Origin: Isotricha intestinalis
Lineage: Eukaryota > Ciliophora > Litostomatea > Vestibuliferida > Isotrichidae
Assembly (NCBI GenBank): GCA_023807065.1
Contig: JAJJLU010004194.1
Coordinates: 1-16,923, forward strand
Length of the DNA: 16,923 bases
Reading direction: 5' to 3'
Shown: one piece after another, positions 1 through 7,135 of the stretch
Position numbering within the stretch: position 1 is the first letter of the stretch
Layout of the letters: every line of letters begins with the position of its first letter
Translations under genes and position numbers: made by a program
Notes under the pieces: model-generated
Databases searched by the model: none
What the model was told of the DNA's origin: nothing
Seen by the model: only the letters and a program-made list of their open reading frames with translations

Positions 1-143
1 ATTTTATTTTAATAAAATTCTAATTTAAATTTATAATTTAGATTAGATTAAGGTTATAATATCATATTATTTTATTGTGAAGCTTTATTGTTTTAACAAT
101 ATATATCATATAAATGATTTAAATTTCAAGTTAGAATATATAT

Positions 144-345
144 TTACCCTTTGTTTTTGTTATAACTTATTATCTTCTTACCAAGTGTTGTAGGTATTCC
201 ATCATATGCATGAAATAACTTAATATCATAATTTAAAAACATATTTTCAGCTCTATCTAGAACAATTAAAATATCATTTTGAAGAGGATACATTCAAACA
301 TTCCCACCACTACTAAAATAAAGATAAAGATTTTATTTAAAAAAT
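144..345 (-). pseudogene. decayed coding fragment, unknown family (C-terminal piece)
   Basis: The minus strand carries a 49-codon open stretch (293 down to 144, ending TAA) that reads like real protein: it starts MYPLQNDILIVLDRAENMF and later has AYDGIPTTLG, with a varied composition unlike the surrounding spacer. The same frame continues upstream through about 15 more plausible codons (NLYLYFSSGGNV), but an in-frame TGA sits between GGNV and MYPL, and a TAA precedes NLYL. A further coding-like piece (NGFYMLS) lies in another frame just upstream. I see a broken gene end rather than a functional small gene. It could instead be the last exon of a gene with introns, because TTTTAG precedes the GGNV segment. 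I do not recognise the family. Confidence 0.45.
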
Positions 346-416
346 ATATTATTATTTAGGATAACATATAAAACCCATTTTTATATATATTAATATATAA
401 AAAATGAAAATATTGA

Positions 417-823
417 AAAAATAATAGAGATTGGATTAATAATAGTTTAGACAAGAAAGATCATAAAGATGACGAGATTATTGATTAAATGATGAAGAAA
501 AAAAGAATGATAGGGAAAATGATAATTTGAAATATTTAAATGATATAATTTTTTTATTATTATTTACCAAGAATTTGGTTAATAAGTAATAATTCAAAAT
601 GAAATAATTAAGTGATAATGAAATGAAGTCCCTCAATTTAGAAATAAAGTTTACATTATTAATTTATATTTCTATTCATCCTTCTACATATTATTTGTTA
701 TTTAAAATAATAATATACTATCCTAAAGAGAAGGAAAAAATGTGAAATCCATATAATTTTTTCTTTAATTTTTATAGTGATTATTTGATTTATCTTTTTT
801 TAAATAAAATAATAATTTTTTAA
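417..823 (+). pseudogene. decayed coding fragment, unknown family
   Basis: Two plus-strand frames give protein-like sequence that must be joined by a frameshift. Frame one (417-488) encodes a hydrophilic stretch with DWINNSLDKKDHKDDEIID and ends at TAA. The text then continues in another frame from 491 (DEEKKNDRENDN) to 823. That second frame is interrupted by TAA at 587, 590 and 605 and by TGA at 743, yet reads sensibly across them: MKSLNLEIKFTLLIYIS before the TGA and NPYNFFFNFYSDYLIYL after it. The Tyr/Phe-rich part could be membrane-associated. All three TAAs lie where Gln would read naturally and the TGA where Trp could, as expected from C-to-T and G-to-A decay. No family is recognisable. 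Confidence 0.45.
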
Positions 824-1076
824 ATTAAATCATTTTAAAAGTTATTGAAGTAATTTCTATTAAATAATAAATAATATAAATTAAATATACTTTATAACTC
901 TTATATTTATAGATAATAAAATATTACTATTACAAAAAGATTATATAGTTCTTCCCTTATAAAAACTATAAATTTTGTCTATTATTGTTAAATAATCAAA
1001 ATTCAATTTATATCTTTTTATTTTATTTATTAAAAGAATACACATATTATATAATACTATTTACAATAAAATATAT
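824..1076. other. AT-rich spacer downstream of the phosphatase gene
   Basis: About 250 bases between the decayed plus-strand fragment and the stop codon of the PP2C gene. It presumably carries the 3' end and polyadenylation region of that minus-strand gene. I see no coding-like reading, RNA gene or notable repeat in it. Confidence 0.5.
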
Positions 1077-2921
1077 TTAACTTGAAAGAATTAATGTTCT
1101 ATCAACTTTTTTTTTAATCATTAATTCACTATCATGACTAAATTGTACTGAATGAGTTACTATATTTTCATTTCTGCTTTTTTTATATTGATTAAATTTA
1201 AGTTTATAATTTTCTCTTTTTTCATCACTAGAAGGAATAGTCATTTTACTTTTTTTTTCTTCCAAAAATTTTTTTTTAAAATTTTGAAAACCAACAAATA
1301 CAGCAGTAACATTATCTAAAGTTCTTCTTCTTAAAGCTGTTTTAATAACCATATTTATTATATTTAAACTAAGATCATGAATATTTTTATAATTATGATT
1401 TTCATCATAAACAACATTCCAAACGCATTTAATGCAATCTTTATTTGAAAAATAATCAAAAATACCATCACATCCTAATAATAAAAAATCGATTTTTTCA
1501 TTTAAACTATTAATATCAATTTTATAAATATCAGGTTCAGCAATTAAAACATTAGGTTTACCACCGAATTTTTCAAATTTAGCATAAATATCACCAAAAG
1601 CTCTACATACACTTAATCTTCCTGGTATTATTCTTTTAATAGATTTAGATTCATAAATTGAACCTCCATTTAATATTATTCTTTCCTTTTCTTCTTCATC
1701 GGATGGTCTATGTATTCTATTTATAATTTTATAATCTGAACCATTGTTTATTGAAATTAAAGCACGAGAATCACCACAATTTGCAATATATATTATATTA
1801 TCTATTATTAAAGCTACTAAAGAACATGAACCACTTCTTTCATCTTCGTTTATGTATTTATTTATAAAATCTGTTTCTGCTTTTAAAAAAGCAGATTTTA
1901 ATGCTTCTACTGGATTATCAGGGAAATAAATATTTTTTACTATGTAATTATGTAAATTATCTCTTAAAAAATCACAACATTTATTTCCTCCGTGACCATC
2001 ATAAATTGCAAATAAGGAACATTTTGGCCAATCTCCATTATATTTTTTTGGTTTATTAATTGTTAATATTATTGATACTTTATCTTCATTATATTTTCTT
2101 GATAAACCTTGATAGGAATTTACAGCAAAAGATTTTATTATATTATTAATTGAATGAATTGAAGTTTTAGGAATTGGATAATTTGGGAATTTTAAATCTA
2201 TATTTTTAACTGAAAATTCCTCTAATTGAGAATTTTTTTTTGATATATCAAATGTAACAGTTTTTTTAATGTATTTCTTATGATATTTATGTTGAAGTTT
2301 TAAAGAGCGTAAATTATCATATTTTTTTAATATTTCTTTAGGAGATAAATTATTATCATCATCTATTAAATTATTATAATTTGAATTAGAATTTTTTACT
2401 TTAATTGGTGAAGGCATTACTGAAGAAGGTGATAATGTAATATGCTTATGTGTTTTACTTTCTTTTTTATCTAAGTTTTTACTAAAAGTTACTGTTTTTC
2501 TGAATTTATTATATTTTAAATCACTAAAAGAATAATTTAATTCATTATTTGTAATATTATCATTTTGATAATTTGTCTGAAATATTTTTGGTAAAGATAA
2601 TTTATCTTCATCTTTTTCAATTGAATTTTTAATATTATTTTGTGAGAAATTATCTAAATCTTTTAATTTATAATGATTAATTACAGAATTTCTTGTTTTT
2701 ACTTTTTTAGGTGTCATTTTAAAAATATTGCTTTTATTGTTTTTTTCTATTGAAAAAGTTTTTAAAGAAGGAACTTTTAATTTTAATTTTATTTTTGTAA
2801 ACTTATTATCACTTGAATCTCGTATTAATATTTTTGATTTTTTCATTTCATCATATTTATTATGTTGTGATGATTCTAATAAATTTTTTATTGCTGTACT
2901 TTTTGAATTATCAGAATCCAT
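1077..2921 (-). CDS. PP2C (PPM) family Ser/Thr protein phosphatase
   Basis: This is a metal-dependent phosphatase that removes phosphate from Ser/Thr residues. The 614-residue protein has a disordered, basic N-terminus (about 1-260) and a complete PP2C domain at about 266-546. Visible motifs in order are RKYNED (Arg275, Glu279, Asp280; phosphate and metal binding), FAIYDGHGG (Asp308, Gly309), SGSCSLVAL, NCGDSRALI, RLSVCRAFGD, AEPDI, LLLGCDGIFD (Asp485) and LDNVTAVFV (Asp536). All canonical metal ligands are therefore present and I expect an active enzyme. The usual Asp before the His of the D-H-x-P motif is Ile (IHRPSDEEE), which is tolerated in the family. The N-terminus carries two KTVTF motifs (about residues 142 and 220) resembling PP1 docking sites, and an SPSSVMPSP stretch typical of kinase sites. 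There is no transmembrane segment or signal peptide, so a cytosolic or nuclear role is likely. It is transcribed divergently from the next gene. Confidence 0.95.
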   Translation of the reverse strand: MDSDNSKSTAIKNLLESSQHNKYDEMKKSKILIRDSSDNKFTKIKLKLKVPSLKTFSIEKNNKSNIFKMTPKKVKTRNSVINHYKLKDLDNFSQNNIKNSIEKDEDKLSLPKIFQTNYQNDNITNNELNYSFSDLKYNKFRKTVTFSKNLDKKESKTHKHITLSPSSVMPSPIKVKNSNSNYNNLIDDDNNLSPKEILKKYDNLRSLKLQHKYHKKYIKKTVTFDISKKNSQLEEFSVKNIDLKFPNYPIPKTSIHSINNIIKSFAVNSYQGLSRKYNEDKVSIILTINKPKKYNGDWPKCSLFAIYDGHGGNKCCDFLRDNLHNYIVKNIYFPDNPVEALKSAFLKAETDFINKYINEDERSGSCSLVALIIDNIIYIANCGDSRALISINNGSDYKIINRIHRPSDEEEKERIILNGGSIYESKSIKRIIPGRLSVCRAFGDIYAKFEKFGGKPNVLIAEPDIYKIDINSLNEKIDFLLLGCDGIFDYFSNKDCIKCVWNVVYDENHNYKNIHDLSLNIINMVIKTALRRRTLDNVTAVFVGFQNFKKKFLEEKKSKMTIPSSDEKRENYKLKFNQYKKSRNENIVTHSVQFSHDSELMIKKKVDRTLILSS

Positions 2922-2940
2922 ATTTTTTATTTGTTTATTA

Positions 2941-2962
2941 ATTTAACTTTTAAAAGTTAAAT
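2941..2962. repeat. 22-bp perfect palindrome upstream of the PP2C start
   Basis: The core TTAACTTTTAAAAGTTAA and its flanking A-T pairs form a perfect 22-bp palindrome, 20 bases upstream of the phosphatase ATG. It could be a dimeric transcription-factor site. If transcribed, it could form an 11-bp stem without a loop base to spare. Its function is inferred only from its symmetry and position. Confidence 0.6.
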
Positions 2963-3220
2963 CTTTTAGAATTATTATTATATAAAAAGACCATAAATAA
3001 TTTTTTAATTTTATAATTAATAAAATAATATTAAAGAATTTTATGGAATTTTTTTAACATTTACAATGGAAAATTATTCATTGTATCTATCCAAAATTCC
3101 AAAATAAAATATCAAATGTTGAGTAATATATAAGTTATAATGCTTTTATATTAATTAGTTTTTGAGACAAATAAATTAAAATAACTCTATAAAAATAAAA
3201 ATTAAAATAAATTATTGAAA

Positions 3221-3233
3221 ATAAATATTTTTT
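3221..3233 (+). promoter_or_regulatory. A/T element shared upstream of several starts
   Basis: The sequence ATAAATATTTTTT lies just before the ATG at 3240. Near-identical elements, read on the gene's own strand as TTTAAATATTTTTTT, precede the TLDc start (7053-7072) and the CAP-like start (9640-9656). This may be a TATA-like or initiator element. In DNA this AT-rich, chance similarity is a real possibility. Confidence 0.3.
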
Positions 3234-3239
3234 AAATAT

Positions 3240-4793
3240 ATGAAGAATTCAGGGAGTGAAATGAATAATACTAATAAATCAACAAAAAAAACTAAAACTA
3301 AAATATCTGCAAGTAAAGTAAAAGAAAAAAAATCATATATATATTTACCCTCTACAGGTAATAATTCAACAAGAAGTACAAATACACAAACTCCTTTATC
3401 TGTCAGTACAACATTATTAAGTTTTGAATACGAATATGTTCTTCAAAAATTATTAAGATATTTAAAACAAAAATTAACTTTAATACAATATGAAGATATT
3501 AAAGCTTTTATTAATAATGAAATTAATAAAATTATTTCTAATAAAAGCTTAAATAATAATAATAACTTTTGTATGATAGATAAAAATGAGTCTTTACATT
3601 CAATAAATAAAATTTGTAAAACTCAAAGGAATAAAATAAATTATATTGATTCAATAAATAATAATAGTCATTCTAACGTTAATAAATATAACAATACTTT
3701 AAAGAAAGAAAAAAGCAATGAAAAAAAATTAAAATTAAGTTGTGATTTTTCTAATTTACTTATTCAATCTCCTAAAAGTAATATTAAACCTATAAGAATA
3801 AGTTTAGGAAAAATTAAAATAAATCAAAAAGCTAAATCAACAAGTAAAGCAGATTATAAAAATAATTATAAAGATATATATTCTTTTAATTCAGTTAAAA
3901 ATCCACATTCACATTCTTTTAAAAATAAAAGAAAAAATTATAATAATTCCAATTCAAAAAGTATTTCTAAATCAAATTCAAGAGAACATTTAAATAATAA
4001 TTTAAATACAAATAGAACAATAAAAATAGATAATGTTACAATTAACAATACAAATATAATTCAAATAAATTCATCTTCTTCAACTAAAAAAAGTGTTTTT
4101 AATTCAAATTCAATAAATACTAATTCTAATTTAATCATTAAAGATTTATCTCAAAAAAATAAAAAAGTAACAAAAATTAAATCAACTTTAATTCATCAAT
4201 CTCAACCTTTATTAAATGAAAAATTATTTTCAAAATTAACTAATTCAAATAATAGAACAAAATCCTTAAAAGATAATAATAATGTTTATAATACAATTTC
4301 AAATATTAGTGTTTCTAAAATAACAAAATATAACAACTCTTATAAAACAGAACCTAATATAAGTCATAATATAAATATTTCTTTATCAAATAAATCAAAT
4401 TTAAAAAATGAAAATGTAAGTAATTCCTCTAAATTAAATTCATATAGGCAAAAAGTAAATATTAAAAATAAAAAATCGAATTCTAAAAAAAAACCTAATA
4501 AAACAATAGTAACAATTAATATTCCAAATCAAAATAATTTAAATGATAATATTAATATAAAAGGGAAAAATAAAGATAGAAATAAAAATAATGAATTAAT
4601 AGATAATATAAATAATCAAATTCCAGTTTTAAAAAATGAAGAAATGTTAAAACAAATTAAAAACACAATTGATGATAATTTAAAGTGTATGTTTAATTTT
4701 TCATATGAAAATTTTCTTAGCAAAGAATCAGAACATGAAAGTAAAGAATTAAGTGGAGAAATTGAAATGAATGTTTCAAATAAAAATATATGA
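3240..4793 (+). CDS. Asn/Lys/Ser-rich protein of unknown function
   Basis: I do not recognise this 517-residue protein. Most of it is low-complexity and predicted disordered, dominated by Asn, Lys and Ser with basic clusters. Two islands look ordered. One is at about 58-100 (SFEYEYVLQKLLRYLKQKL, followed by a second amphipathic stretch, IQYEDIKAFINNEINKII), which resembles a short helical hairpin. The other is the C-terminus at about 464-515 (MLKQIKNTIDDNLKCMFNFS, then an acidic tail). There is no signal peptide or membrane segment. The basic middle could bind nucleic acid, cytoskeleton or acidic partners, but this is speculation. The ATG is the first in the frame and follows an AAATATTTTTTAAAT element. 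The stop is TGA. The gene is convergent with the F-box-like gene, 165 bases away. Confidence 0.8.
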   Translation: MKNSGSEMNNTNKSTKKTKTKISASKVKEKKSYIYLPSTGNNSTRSTNTQTPLSVSTTLLSFEYEYVLQKLLRYLKQKLTLIQYEDIKAFINNEINKIISNKSLNNNNNFCMIDKNESLHSINKICKTQRNKINYIDSINNNSHSNVNKYNNTLKKEKSNEKKLKLSCDFSNLLIQSPKSNIKPIRISLGKIKINQKAKSTSKADYKNNYKDIYSFNSVKNPHSHSFKNKRKNYNNSNSKSISKSNSREHLNNNLNTNRTIKIDNVTINNTNIIQINSSSSTKKSVFNSNSINTNSNLIIKDLSQKNKKVTKIKSTLIHQSQPLLNEKLFSKLTNSNNRTKSLKDNNNVYNTISNISVSKITKYNNSYKTEPNISHNINISLSNKSNLKNENVSNSSKLNSYRQKVNIKNKKSNSKKKPNKTIVTINIPNQNNLNDNINIKGKNKDRNKNNELIDNINNQIPVLKNEEMLKQIKNTIDDNLKCMFNFSYENFLSKESEHESKELSGEIEMNVSNKNI

Positions 4794-4958
4794 TTAAATA
4801 ATAATTTAAAAAAAAATTATATATAATGTATATTATCATATTGTCATAGAATATTTTTTTTCATTATATAAAAACAATTAAATATTTATTTGTTATACAA
4901 TAATTAATAAATTAGTGTTTATTTTATTTATAAAATATTATTGTGTTGTGTATTTTTT
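4794..4958. other. convergent 3' spacer
   Basis: These 165 bases lie between two convergent stop codons and must serve as the 3' ends of both transcripts. It is almost pure A/T and includes AATAAA-like hexamers, which carry little information at this base composition. Confidence 0.4.
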
Positions 4959-5528
4959 TCATTTTAAATTTTTTTTCTTTATATTTTTATTTTTTCTTGC
5001 ACTTTGAATTCTGTTATAATATTCATCAGTATTTTTATAATATTTATCCACTGATTGATTAAAATTATATTTTTCCATAACTTTACTTTTTTTATCTTTA
5101 GCAATAATACTCTTTTTATTTTTATTATTTTTATCTTTATTATCATTAATATCATTATTTAAAGAATTAGAAAATAATTTGCTTAAACTTTGAATAGTAT
5201 CATCAAAAAGAAAATAACAATCACAAATATCCCAAAAAAATTTATTTGTTTTCCTTAAATTGTTTATATCTTTATTATCTAAAAATTGAAAAATTTCATA
5301 GGAACTGCTTTTAAATGCTTCTTCTAAAAAAGGATGATGATAAAAATTAGGTCTTTCTGAAAAAAAATTTATTTGAGATTGAGAAAAAGTATTTGATGAT
5401 GTATCAATTTCATTTAATATTTTTTCTTTATGTTTATTATTATAATTAATAATAGTATTTGTTGAATTTAATAAAACATTTTCATTTTCATTTCTATTCT
5501 GATCAATAAATTGTTTTAATCGCTTCAT
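4959..5528 (-). CDS. small F-box-like protein
   Basis: The 189-residue protein has one ordered segment at about 72-112 that reads like an F-box: SSSYEIFQFLDNKDINNLRK followed by TNKFFWDICDCYFLFDD. The order (hydrophobic pair, Leu, Asp-Ile/Leu, Leu-Arg, then a Trp near the C-terminal helix) matches the family pattern that binds Skp1 in SCF ubiquitin ligases. The expected Pro near the start of the motif is absent. The flanks are Asn/Lys-rich and disordered, and I see no substrate-binding repeats (LRR, Kelch or WD) after the box, so the target would be recognised by the short tails or not at all. Without a profile search the F-box call remains moderate. The upstream side of the gene is an extreme poly(A) tract, which would have to act as or lie within its promoter. 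Confidence 0.5.
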   Translation of the reverse strand: MKRLKQFIDQNRNENENVLLNSTNTIINYNNKHKEKILNEIDTSSNTFSQSQINFFSERPNFYHHPFLEEAFKSSSYEIFQFLDNKDINNLRKTNKFFWDICDCYFLFDDTIQSLSKLFSNSLNNDINDNKDKNNKNKKSIIAKDKKSKVMEKYNFNQSVDKYYKNTDEYYNRIQSARKNKNIKKKNLK

Positions 5529-5539
5529 ATTTTTTCTTC

Positions 5540-5817
5540 AAAAAAAAAAAAAACAAAAATAAAAAATAAATAAATAAATAAAAAACCAAATAAAAAAAAA
5601 AAAAAAAAATAAAAAAAACTAAAAAAAAAAAAAAAAAAAAAAAATAAAAAATAAATAAATAAAAAATAACAAAATAAAAAAAAAAACAAAAAAAAAAAAT
5701 AAAAAAAGCCAAAAAAAAAAAAAATTTAAAATACAAAAAGGAAAAAAACAACAAACTTAAAAAATCCAAAAAATCAAAAAAAAAAAAATAAAATAAAAAA
5801 AAAATAAAATCATATAT
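5540..5817. repeat. long A-rich low-complexity tract
   Basis: About 280 bases are almost entirely A on the plus strand, broken only by scattered T and C and about three G. The longest uninterrupted run is 24 A (5621-5644). The tract lies between the start of the F-box-like gene and the stop of the TLDc gene, both on the minus strand. Read on the minus strand, it gives an 88-codon open frame of Phe, Leu and Tyr that is a composition artefact, not a gene. Such rigid tracts usually exclude nucleosomes and may serve as promoter or terminator DNA. Confidence 0.85.
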
Positions 5818-7038
5818 TTAAAACTCAATTAAATAAACTTCATAACATTCAACAACAAACTTCTCAACTCCTCCTGTTAATTCCGCTTTATCCATAATAT
5901 AACTTTGAGGACCTTGACAAAAGCTATTGCAATTTTTAGTACATTCATTTCTAATAGTTAAATCACTTGCTCCGAAAGTCGGTCCACAACCTGAAATACA
6001 ACAAATTGCTTCTTCTGAATTTTCAGGTAAGTATTTCATTTTTTTATCTAAACTAAATAAAAAAGCTAAGTCATCTTTATAAAAAACTAAAGAATCACTT
6101 TTCCAAGGCATTGTTGTATATCCTCCGAAACGAAAACCTGTTTTTGTTTTTATTAATGTTAACGTAGGGAATTTATCATCACATAATAAATGAAAAGTTG
6201 ATGAGTTGTCACCGTTTATTTTTGTTGAGAATAATAAAGTGTATTTTATTTCAGAATCTTCTTTTATCCAAGATGATAATAAGGAGATTTCTGATGATTT
6301 TAATATTTCACTTTCTGATATGTTTTTTAAAGGACTTTGAAGGTGTTTATCTTTGGTTATTTGTTTTTGTGGGATGTTATTGTTGTTTGAATTATTAGTA
6401 GTTGATTTGTTTTCGTTGTTTATGTTTGTGAAATCACTGTTTATGTTATAATTGTTTGGATTATTAATGTTATTATTATTATTATTATTGTTGTTATTGT
6501 TATAATTGTTATTTTGGTTTTTTATTAATTGAGATATTTGCTTTTCAAATAATAAACTTTTTTCTTTTAACAGTTTTATATCATCTTTAAGAGAAGATAT
6601 TTCTTTTTCATATATTTCTAATTTTGAATTTATATAATTATTATCTAAGGATGATTTACTTGTTGGAGGTTGAACTTTTTTCTTTTTTTGAATTTCTAAA
6701 TTTAATTCTTCTTCAAAAGAAGAATCTTTAATAACTAAAAATGCACTTTCTTTATTTTTAACTTTTATAGTCATATTTTTTTTATTATTACATTCTTCTA
6801 AAAATCCAACGAAATCATAAGTTGATTTAAATTTTAAGAAAATTTCATTTTTTTCTTGTAAACTTTTAAAAGACAAAAAAGCTTCAAAAACTAAAGGAGG
6901 AAAATAAGTATTATCTTGAATATTAAATAAAAGATAAGTTTTATTATTTGATAAATTTAATATAATTTCTTTATCATCAGAACCGAATTTAAATATTCGA
7001 CTTTCTGTAAAATTTTTATCAATTTTTTCTTTATTCAT
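5818..7038 (-). CDS. TLDc-domain protein with coiled coil
   Basis: TLDc domains are linked to oxidative-stress resistance and, in several proteins, to binding the V-ATPase. In this 406-residue protein the domain fills about 245-406. It is recognisable by SEISLLSSWI at its start, FRFGGYTTMPWKS (about 303-314), AFLFSLDKKMKYL, CGPTFGASDLTIRNECTKNC, ELTGG and the C-terminal end FVVECYEVYLIEF. Before it come an unassigned N-terminal region (1-125) of alternating beta-type segments, a Glu/Lys/Leu coiled coil (about 137-173), and a poly-Asn linker (about 176-215, encoded by ATT/GTT repeats on the plus strand near 6465-6525). The domain contains a Cys cluster (346, 347, 351, 366, 370, 374). There is no signal peptide or TM segment. 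The coiled coil suggests a homodimer. Its start lies only 97 bases from the divergent gene at 7136, so the two may share control. Confidence 0.9.
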   Translation of the reverse strand: MNKEKIDKNFTESRIFKFGSDDKEIILNLSNNKTYLLFNIQDNTYFPPLVFEAFLSFKSLQEKNEIFLKFKSTYDFVGFLEECNNKKNMTIKVKNKESAFLVIKDSSFEEELNLEIQKKKKVQPPTSKSSLDNNYINSKLEIYEKEISSLKDDIKLLKEKSLLFEKQISQLIKNQNNNYNNNNNNNNNNNINNPNNYNINSDFTNINNENKSTTNNSNNNNIPQKQITKDKHLQSPLKNISESEILKSSEISLLSSWIKEDSEIKYTLLFSTKINGDNSSTFHLLCDDKFPTLTLIKTKTGFRFGGYTTMPWKSDSLVFYKDDLAFLFSLDKKMKYLPENSEEAICCISGCGPTFGASDLTIRNECTKNCNSFCQGPQSYIMDKAELTGGVEKFVVECYEVYLIEF

Positions 7039-7135
7039 ATTAATTATAATTTAAAAAAAAAAATATTTAAAACAATATTAAACATTATTCAATTAGATAC
7101 TTAAAACATCAAAAAAAGAAATATATATTTTAAAT
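7039..7135. promoter_or_regulatory. 97-bp divergent promoter
   Basis: Only 97 bases separate the TLDc start (minus) from the CSN2-like/propeller start (plus), so both promoters and 5' leaders must fit here. It contains the A/T element described for other starts (7053-7072, oriented to the minus gene) and an AAATATATATTTTAAAT stretch just before the plus ATG. Co-regulation of the pair is a reasonable inference. Confidence 0.5.

Larger units (their letters stand above)
2922..3239. promoter_or_regulatory. divergent promoter region (phosphatase / Asn-rich protein)
   Basis: These 318 bases separate two divergent starts and so should hold both promoters. Visible structures are a 22-bp perfect palindrome at 2941-2962, an imperfect inverted repeat (GGAATTTT at 3045 and AAAATTCC at 3093), and an AAATATTTTTT element ending about 7 bases before the plus-strand ATG. 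I see no coding-like sequence here. Confidence 0.6.

Noticed and set aside
1744..1929. 61-codon plus-strand open frame inside the PP2C gene
   Set aside because: It is antisense to the catalytic domain, where all PP2C motifs are on the minus strand. There is no sign of independent coding.
2728..2946. 72-codon plus-strand frame rich in Phe/Leu/Ser at the PP2C N-terminus
   Set aside because: It is the shadow of the Lys/Asn/Glu-rich disordered N-terminus on the opposite strand.
3045..3100. inverted pair GGAATTTT / AAAATTCC in the divergent promoter
   Set aside because: The eight-base arms about 40 bases apart are weak evidence in DNA this A/T-rich. They are mentioned within the promoter entry only.
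5503..5769. 88-codon minus-strand open frame of Phe/Leu/Tyr
   Set aside because: It is the T-rich complement of the poly(A) tract and has no protein-like composition. It also overlaps the start of the F-box-like gene.
6198..6398. 66-codon plus-strand frame that looks like a small membrane protein
   Set aside because: It is antisense to the TLDc domain and linker. Its hydrophobicity comes from complementing Lys/Asn/Glu codons.
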